This document shows, in pieces, positions 58,401 to 64,000 of a DNA stretch of 64,000 nt. A program made the position numbers and the translations under genes. Source of the DNA: Odobenus rosmarus divergens (lineage: Eukaryota; Chordata; Mammalia; Carnivora; Odobenidae). Below the pieces are notes generated by a model. It was not told the origin of the DNA, did not search any database, and saw only the letters and a list, made by a program, of their open reading frames with translations. The stretch is taken from positions 1,641,019 to 1,705,018 of the forward strand of contig NW_004450479.1 of NCBI RefSeq assembly GCF_000321225.1. Reading direction: 5' to 3'. How positions within the stretch are numbered: position 1 is the stretch's first letter; each line of letters starts with the position of its first letter.

Positions 58401-61400
58401 TCCATGCAGGGACCGACACCAGCTCTGCCTGGCCCGATTCTGATTTTGCATGGTTTTTTTGTTTTGTTTTTTTGCTGTGGGCCTTGGGGCAGGTTACTTA
58501 ACCTCCCTGGGCCCCAGGTCCCTCATTTATACTAAGGGGTCATGCTTGTGTTTGCAGTCAGGAGGGTGCACTGGGGAAGACATGCGCCTTAGAGCAGTGC
58601 CGCGCCCCAGGGGCGTGTCGACATTTGGGACAGGCTGGTGTTTTTCCCAGAGTTAAATTTTCCCACTTGGTGGTCTGTGTCCCAGCCACGTGTCCCAGAC
58701 TCGACAGCAGGGGCCCTCCCTGTCCACCTTGCTCTGGAGAAACCCCTCGGAGCCTGGCTTCTCCCCCCCCGACCTGGGTCGGACTGGCCGCCCTCCCTGC
58801 GGGCTGCACACCCACGGCCACAGGCTGCCCCCGGCCGCCCCCGCCTCCGTGTGGGCCCTCTGTCCCCATCTTCCGTGAGCACACCCTCCTGCAGGCTCCC
58901 GGCGAGGATGCTGAGGTTGCCCGTGTGCCTAACAAGGCCGTCACCCTCGAGCTGACCCGGAGTTTGGTCAGCAGAGCCACCAGAGCTGTCGCTCGGGTTC
59001 CATGGACAGCCGCCAGGGGGTCCTCTGCCCCGATCCCTGGTCCTTTTCTGGGTCCTGTGTTCTCTCGAGAAGCATTTTGTGTCGCCCCTCACTTCCCCGT
59101 GTGGAATCCCGAGGTGCCGGCCCTCTGCCCTGAGTCCTCCCCACTCGCCTGCTGGCCTCGGGGGCCCCCGTCCCAGATACGTGCTGCTCGGCCCCAGCAG
59201 ATGTCGTCCTGTGTTTTCCATGGCAGTTTTCTTCCCTTTGCTCTGCTCCCCCGTGAGTGCGTTGCTGGCCCGGCGGGCCTCCTGGGTGGACTCTACAGTC
59301 TGCCTTCAGCTCTGGGACCCGGGGGCCCCGCGTACCCCCGTGCTGCAGGCCTGCTCTTGCCTCCGTCCCTGCATGGCCAAGCTGCGTGGTCCTCGGTCCC
59401 ACAAGTTCCTCCTGTTCCGAGGGCGGTGGTTCTCAATCGCCCTCTGACGACACCAGGCAGCCAGGCCTCCACCCGCTCAGGAGGCTGTGCGCTCGCCCCG
59501 ACTCCACACGCGTCTCAAGTCAGCTGCGCTGGGAGTATTGAAATTCGCAAACGCGACAAATCAGCTTTTCCTGCAGAGAACAGGCTGTTAAACATGTGTC
59601 GGCACAGCCTGGTTGCCAGGATGGATTCTCGGAGACGCCCTGTCCTGTTTGTCAGCCCTTCGCATGTGCGTCTGTCCTCAGATGTCTGGCAGAGCACTTG
59701 CAAGGGAGGCCCTCCAAGTTGTCTGGTGGCTCACACCGGGGCGACTGGGCAGGGGCCAGGCTGCCGTCTCGGGGAGCTGCACCTGTCAGCATCTGGGGCT
59801 CTTCTCTGGGCTGCTCGTCTCTCCCGAGAGGGAGTCTCTGGTCTGCTGCCTGCGCGCCCCGCCGGGGGTGGGGGGTGGGGACGTCCTGCTGGGCACACAC
59901 AGGGAGAGCCAGCCTCCTGTCTGGAGCCGAGGGATGGGCTTGGTGCCAGGTTGCCAACCGTGAGGAAGGGGTCGCAGTGTTGCTTTAGAAGAGCCGGGCA
60001 TCCCCACTTCCTGCGCCCCGTGGGGTCCTAGGGGGCACAGCAGCCGCCCCTGCGCCCCGGGCATCTCCTCCCTCCCTCCCCGTGTGGCTTACCACTGGCC
60101 TTTCTGTTTCTCATCCTGTAAAACACTGTGGTCACGTGCTCGCGGCTCTCTCCTCCACATTCCCTTTGTCCACATGTGTCTGTACCATGTGTGTTCCTTC
60201 CGGTGGGTTTGAGGGGCGCAGAGAGAAGCCTGTGTGTCTCCTGTCTCATCGGCACAGAAAGGCCCATGCTCCATGGACTGGTGGTCTGTGACCAGCAGGC
60301 GTGTCCACTGTCAGGGGCCTGGGTTTTCACAGCCCAGCTCGGGTTCTGCTCAGTGGAACACTAGGGGCGGGGCTCTCCCAGGTCCTGAGAAGCCCCCACT
60401 GTTGGTGTGCTGGCCGTGGAGGGGTCCCCGGGGACACTTGGATGATGCTGTGGTGATCATGCCCCGGGGCTCTGTGCCGCCTCTGGAGCCTGACACCGCT
60501 CCGGTCTCTTCCGGCAGGAGCAATAAGGGCGCCGTGGGCAACTGCGTCACCAGCATGGTGCACAACCACTACACCCCCCCGGACAAGGCGCCGCCCCCCA
60601 AGAGCTCCAACCACATGGCTCCCTCCCTCAAGTAAGGCCTGGCTCCGGTCTGGGGCGGGTGTGGGAGCCGGTGCACGGCGAAGAGCCCAAACGGGGGCAG
60701 GCGGTGCCCACGAGGGGCACCAGGGAGGCCACATTCTGACCGGATCTGCGCGGGCAGTCAGGCGGGCCTGGGGCTCACCCCCGGCGTGCGGTCCTGCTGA
60801 GGAGGCTGCAGCCGCCTTCGGAGTCTCCAGGCCCTGGCTGAGTCTGGTGCAGGCCTGTGTGTGTCGCCCCATGCCTCCTGCACCCTGGGAGGCAGGGAGT
60901 GCCCATGGGGTGTCTGGGGTCACTGTCTGGCTCTGGGATCCTACGACTCTTGAGATCTCTTTGCTTTTTTGAATGGAAAGAGCCCATTAGCCCTGGGTGC
61001 TGCCAAATGGGCCCTGTGGGGGGATCAGCTAGCATTCGGGACTGGGGAGCAGGTTGTGCCCGCCACTCATGTCCTGTGGGTGCCTCCTTCCAGCCCAAGG
61101 CCCCCTGGGATGAAGCCGAGGCTGCCCCCCCCCCCCCCCCCCCCCTCGCAGGCCAAGCCGACTGCCGGGGCTGGGAGGGGGCCTGGGAGGTGGCCGTGAG
61201 CCATTCCTGCCCTTTCCTGTTAGCAATATCCTCAAGGCAGCCACCGGTGGCAGGGAGAGCAGCAGCTCTGCGAAGCCACACAAGAACTTGGCCGGCAGCA
61301 GCCACATGGCCCAGAACAACGCCGGGGGCGCCCTGGGCCCGCTCAGACGGAAGGAGGTGACAGAGGAGGAGGCCGAGAGGTGACCAGGGGCTGGGGGCCA

Positions 61401-63577
61401 GGAGGGGGCCGGAAGCTCCCGTGATGGGAATTTCCACTTGAATGATTGTTTTCAAACATGGACGCGGACAAGCTCCCGTGTCGTCCAGGCCCGTTTGTAC
61501 TAAGTGTGAAGAAGAGGCAAGTCTGCAGAGGGGCCGGTACCGCCCCAGCCGCCTGCGGCCGCGGACACCAAAGGAAAGGGGATATCTTTTCGGGGTGATG
61601 GAAATGTTCCAAACCTGGGTCACACTGGCGGTCATACACGTGGGTCAGTTTACACAAAATTATTGAATGGTATACTTAAGATGAATAAATTTTATAGCGT
61701 GTCAGTTATAGCTCACTAAAGCTTTTAATTAAAGCATTAAGTGGAAGAAAGATATAGAAACTGAAAAAAGCACCAACAATCTTACGGTGCCTTCTGCGGT
61801 GGCCCCCAGTCCATGGCATTGGTCCTGGTCAGAAAGCTGCAGGTGATCCAGTCACTGCTGCTGTCCTGCCGGAGCCTGGGGAGCAGGCCTGGAGGAGGAG
61901 TGGGTGAGGCCGGAGCCTGCAGCTCCGTGCACCCCCTGGGCCCTGTGTCAGCTGCACGGGCCCCGCTCTGCCCCTGTCCCCGGGCCGGCGACCATCCGTG
62001 TCCTGGATGTTCTGTATGGACTTTAAATGGTCCGGAGAGCCAAGGGGAAGACTTTGTCAAGTTTAGTCAGCTTTTCTGACTCGAATTGACTGGCAGTAAG
62101 ATGCACGCATGTAATACGGCATGTAGTGTGGTGAGCTTGGGCACCTGCGTGCAGCCACCAAGACACAGAACGTCTGTCACCCCCAGAATCCCCCCCGCCC
62201 CGCCACCTGCAGGCCTTGTATCCGGCTTCTCCAGGCCTGACCCTGGCCATGCCCAGCTGTCCCTTTAGGGCTTTGCCTCTTCTAGAATGCTCTGGCTGGA
62301 GCACTAGGCCTGGGGCCCGTCTCTGGTGTGTGGCTCTCTGTCTGTGAATAGCTTCCACTGTCGGGACTGCAGCATTCACCCACAGCCCAGCCGTGGGCCT
62401 CGGGGTCATTTCTGGTGATCAGCGTCTGTGGATGGGCATTTTCGTTTTTGCGGGAACGTGCAGCTATTGGCTTCTCTGCCTGCCTGGGCCTTTGGGGGGA
62501 CGCGGAGGGGAGAGGCCATCGCTCAGCTGCCTCGGGTGCACAGGGCCCAGCCTCCGTCCTGAGCACTGCTGCCTCCCCGCAGGTTTATCCACCAGGTGAA
62601 CCAGGCTGCTGTCACCATCCAGCGATGGTACCGCCAGCAGGTGCGGCAGCGCCGAGCCCGAGCTGCCCGTCGAGAGCACCTGCTAGCACCCAAGCAGGAG
62701 GTCAGTGTGGTGCGAGAGCTGTGCCCTGAGGAAGCAGGCCAGAGTCCCAGGGGCCCCAGCCACATACACTGGGATTTCTGCAATCTGGGATTGCCCCATG
62801 GGTCCGTACCCCGTCTAGGGTACCTGCTCCCTCCTGCCCTGAGTCAGGGCCTGGATGTCAGGACACACCTGCCAGTGGCACCCTGGGCCGAGCAGTCTGA
62901 GCGGCTTTCCGGCTACAGGTCCCTGCTCTGAGAGGCAGGGCTGTCTCCCCACCTGGAGGAGCCCCTGGCTGCCTGGCCCCCCCCACGGCAGGTCAGGGGA
63001 CCGTGGAGTCTTGTGGAAGCCCAGGTCTGGATTGGGCAACTCCATCCTCCCAGTCAGACCAGCCGTGGCTTCGGCTTCCACAGGAGCAGCGGCAGCAGCT
63101 GGGAGAGGGGCTCCTGGGCCTGCACCAGCAGAAGGAGGCGGCCAGGAGGAAGGTCCGGGAGGAGAAGGCACGCCAGGCCAGGCGAGCGGCCATTCAGGTG
63201 CCTGGGATGGCCTGAGCAGCGTGGGGAGCCCAGTGCCAAGGCAGCAAACGACACTTGCCGGGTCCACCCCCTGTGCCCTGGGGGACCCCTGCCTGCTGCC
63301 TTTCCTGACCCCTCCTTCCCCAAGCCCCTGGACGTTGGGCCCCAGGGCAGCTGGGCATGGCGGGGGTGAGGGGCCTGGCTGTGTCCAGGCGAGGCTGCTC
63401 AGAGGTGCTCCTCATGGCAGGAGCTGCAGCAGAAGCGAGCCCAGAAGTCAGGTGACTCTGAGCCTGGGCTGCTGAAGGAGGCCTGGGAGATGGAGAAGCC
63501 CCGGCCCGCCCGGGAGCCAGCCCCCAGACCGGGGGGCACCGCTCATGCCCCGCAGACCCACAAGGCCAACAACGCCG
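55260..63577 (+). CDS. CEP131: CEP131 (AZI1), centrosomal protein of 131 kDa, N-terminal third
   Basis: Nine coding exons join in phase to 1,192 bases (397 codons) and the gene leaves the window. Human CEP131 has about 1,083 residues, so this is the N-terminal region. It starts MKGSRATSGPSG. The segments around S50 (RSFSV) and S79 (LRRSNSTTQV) correspond to human S47 and S78, the reported p38/MK2 sites that bind 14-3-3 and displace the protein from centriolar satellites after stress. An IQ-like helix, VTIQRWYRQQVRQRRARAAR, lies near residue 280, followed by highly charged helices that begin the coiled-coil region. Family knowledge: CEP131 is a centriolar satellite and ciliogenesis protein. 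No disruption was seen. Confidence 0.95.
56159..56262 (+). CDS. CEP131: CEP131 coding exon
   Basis: This 104-base exon follows CCTTTTACAG. It reads EGPGGSRTINNLRRSNSTTQ, then VHQPPTSQAWTGPF plus two bases, with donor GTAGCC. The INNLRRSNSTTQV core is identical to human. The rest is divergent, so the 3' border rests mainly on phase. Confidence 0.85.
56724..56838 (+). CDS. CEP131: CEP131 coding exon
   Basis: This 115-base exon follows CCGACACAG. It reads PAGRPHFLTLFEGSSAGTKR, then LAGLSKAPSEKGATWNVL, with donor GTAAGG. It matches human DFLMLFEGSPSGKKRPASL and APSEKGATWNVL. Confidence 0.95.
57113..57240 (+). CDS. CEP131: CEP131 coding exon
   Basis: This 128-base exon reads DDQPRAFTLPPDFQSPSTVD, then APVGPRKRECTIPLAPNFTA and NN plus two bases. 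The acceptor is CACCGACAG and the donor GTGGGA. Confidence 0.95.
57241..60517 (+). other. CEP131 intron (3.3 kb)
   Basis: GC-rich, with an AT-richer patch at about 57,950-58,150 and a MIR piece near 58,500. A 468-codon ORF (58,625-60,031, +) is open here but shows no domain, no splice logic and typical GC-rich composition. Confidence 0.65.
58475..58545 (+). mobile_element. MIR fragment
   Basis: GCCTTGGGGCAGGTTACTTA, then ACCTCCCTGGGCCCCAGGTC and CCTCATTTATACTAAGGGG, matches the MIR core in sense. Confidence 0.7.
60518..60631 (+). CDS. CEP131: CEP131 coding exon
   Basis: This 114-base exon follows CTTCCGGCAG after a 3.3 kb intron. It reads SNKGAVGNCVTSMVHNHYTP, then PDKAPPPKSSNHMAPSL, with donor GTAAGG. 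Confidence 0.95.
61125..61145. repeat. Poly-C tract, 21 bases
   Basis: Uninterrupted C run in a CEP131 intron, about 80 bases upstream of the exon at 61,224. Confidence 0.9.
61224..61379 (+). CDS. CEP131: CEP131 coding exon
   Basis: This 156-base exon follows TTTCCTGTTAG. It reads NILKAATGGRESSSSAKPHK, then NLAGSSHMAQNNAGG and PLRRKEVTEEEAE. The donor is GTGACC. It lies about 80 bases downstream of a 21-base poly-C tract. Confidence 0.95.
61430..61745 (+). mobile_element. L1M-like 3' end
   Basis: GGGGTGATGGAAATGTTCCA, then TGAATGGTATACTTAAGATG and AATAAATTTTATAGCGTGTC, resembles the sense 3' end of old L1 elements. Borders approximate. Confidence 0.6.
61746..62582 (+). other. Rest of CEP131 intron
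   Basis: From about 62,065 to 62,200 weak resemblance to old L1 3' sequence (CACCAAGACACAGAACGTCT). The remainder is unique. No exon seen. Confidence 0.45.
62583..62700 (+). CDS. CEP131: CEP131 coding exon with IQ-like helix
   Basis: This 118-base exon follows CTCCCCGCAG. It reads FIHQVNQAAVTIQRWYRQQV, then RQRRARAARREHLLAPKQE. The xxIQxxxRxxxxRxxxR pattern fits an IQ (calmodulin-type) motif. The donor is GTCAGT. Confidence 0.95.
63084..63197 (+). CDS. CEP131: CEP131 coding exon (charged helix)
   Basis: This 114-base, phase 0/0 exon follows CTTCCACAG. It reads EQRQQLGEGLLGLHQQKEAA, then RRKVREEKARQARRAAIQ, and ends at donor GTGCCT. The composition indicates a long charged alpha-helix. Confidence 0.95.
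63421..63577 (+). CDS. CEP131: CEP131 last coding exon in the window
   Basis: This 157-base exon follows CTCATGGCAG. It reads ELQQKRAQKSGDSEPGLLKE, then a proline-rich segment ending THKANNA plus one base, with donor GTGAGC. Human has GGTAHQALKANNTG here. No further exon is visible to the end at 64,000. Confidence 0.93.
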
Positions 63578-64000
63578 GTGAGCGCAGCAGAGCCTGGAGG
63601 CCGTCCTGCACGTGCCCCAGCTCTGCGCCCTCGAGGGCATTGCCCCGCCCCGAGCCCAGCGCAGACACCCCTGCCCCCTCCCTCTGGAGGGCTGTGGCCT
63701 CTGCTGATGTCCCCCAGCCCCCTGTGTCCCTGCCGCACTGTGCAGCAGACCCTTAGGCCCTGCCTTTCTGCTCCTGCGCCTCTTCTTCTGGAACTCGATG
63801 GGGGAGACCAAGAGTTCTGGGGTCACACCTGTTCCCCTGACCTTTCGCCCCAGGTCAGGGCTCTCTAACGTTCCCTGTGTTCCACATGAAGTCTGCCATG
63901 GCACTTGCTGTCACGTGCTCCGCCTCCCCTGTGTGTGGCCTCTTCTCAAGGGCTCCCCAGATGTGCTACCCCCAGCTGGGGGGATGCCCGGGGCAGGGGG
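63578..64000 (+). other. CEP131 intron (right edge)
   Basis: GC-rich intronic sequence to the end of the window. The next coding exon, expected to continue after KANNxG, was not found. Confidence 0.7.

Overview
The window is nuclear DNA from a mammal, very probably a caniform carnivore. At least eleven tRNA-derived CAN-SINE insertions are scattered through it, several with perfect target-site duplications, together with old L1, L2 and MIR fragments. The genes are intron-rich with GT-AG splicing, and two promoters are CpG-rich. Every exon call was made by translating the sequence, matching it to remembered human proteins, and requiring that exon phases agree across each junction. No database search was possible.

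Four genes are present, in the order of the human 17q25.3 block SLC38A10 - NDUFAF8 - TEPSIN - CEP131 (human orientation reversed). (1) Positions 1-34,140, + strand: SLC38A10, entered within an early intron. Fourteen exons are visible, from one matching human residue ~73 to the stop at 33,600 (1,008 codons). They encode most of a membrane amino-acid transporter core and a long acidic/proline-rich cytoplasmic tail. (2) Positions 36,628-39,025, - strand: NDUFAF8, three small coding exons for a complete 74-residue twin-CX9C mitochondrial complex I assembly factor. (3) Positions 39,400-48,556, + strand: TEPSIN, complete, 13 coding exons, 596 residues, with the AP-4-binding motifs intact at the C-terminus. 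NDUFAF8 and TEPSIN diverge from a CpG-rich promoter with four ATTGG (inverted CCAAT) boxes; the start codons are 374 bp apart. (4) Positions ~52,600-64,000, + strand: CEP131 (AZI1), 5' part only, with a CpG-island promoter, a probable untranslated exon 1 and nine coding exons (397 codons). The gene runs off the right edge.

The remainder is intron and intergenic sequence. The largest intron (13,642-22,166) holds two old antisense L1 pieces and five SINEs. The TEPSIN-CEP131 interval holds an L1 whose two halves point in opposite directions, two SINEs nested in it, a CA microsatellite and a 135-base N gap whose flanks are duplicated, probably an assembly artefact. Minisatellites lie in TEPSIN intron 4 and CEP131 intron 1, and two poly-C tracts of 20 and 21 bases lie in introns.

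The four genes do not form a pathway. They cover amino-acid transport, complex I assembly, AP-4 vesicle coats and centrosome/cilium biology. I found no CRISPR array, no bacterial-type system and no convincing novel gene. The points most worth checking are the gap artefact, the two in-frame tandem splice donors in SLC38A10, the shared NDUFAF8/TEPSIN promoter and the altered C-terminus of NDUFAF8.
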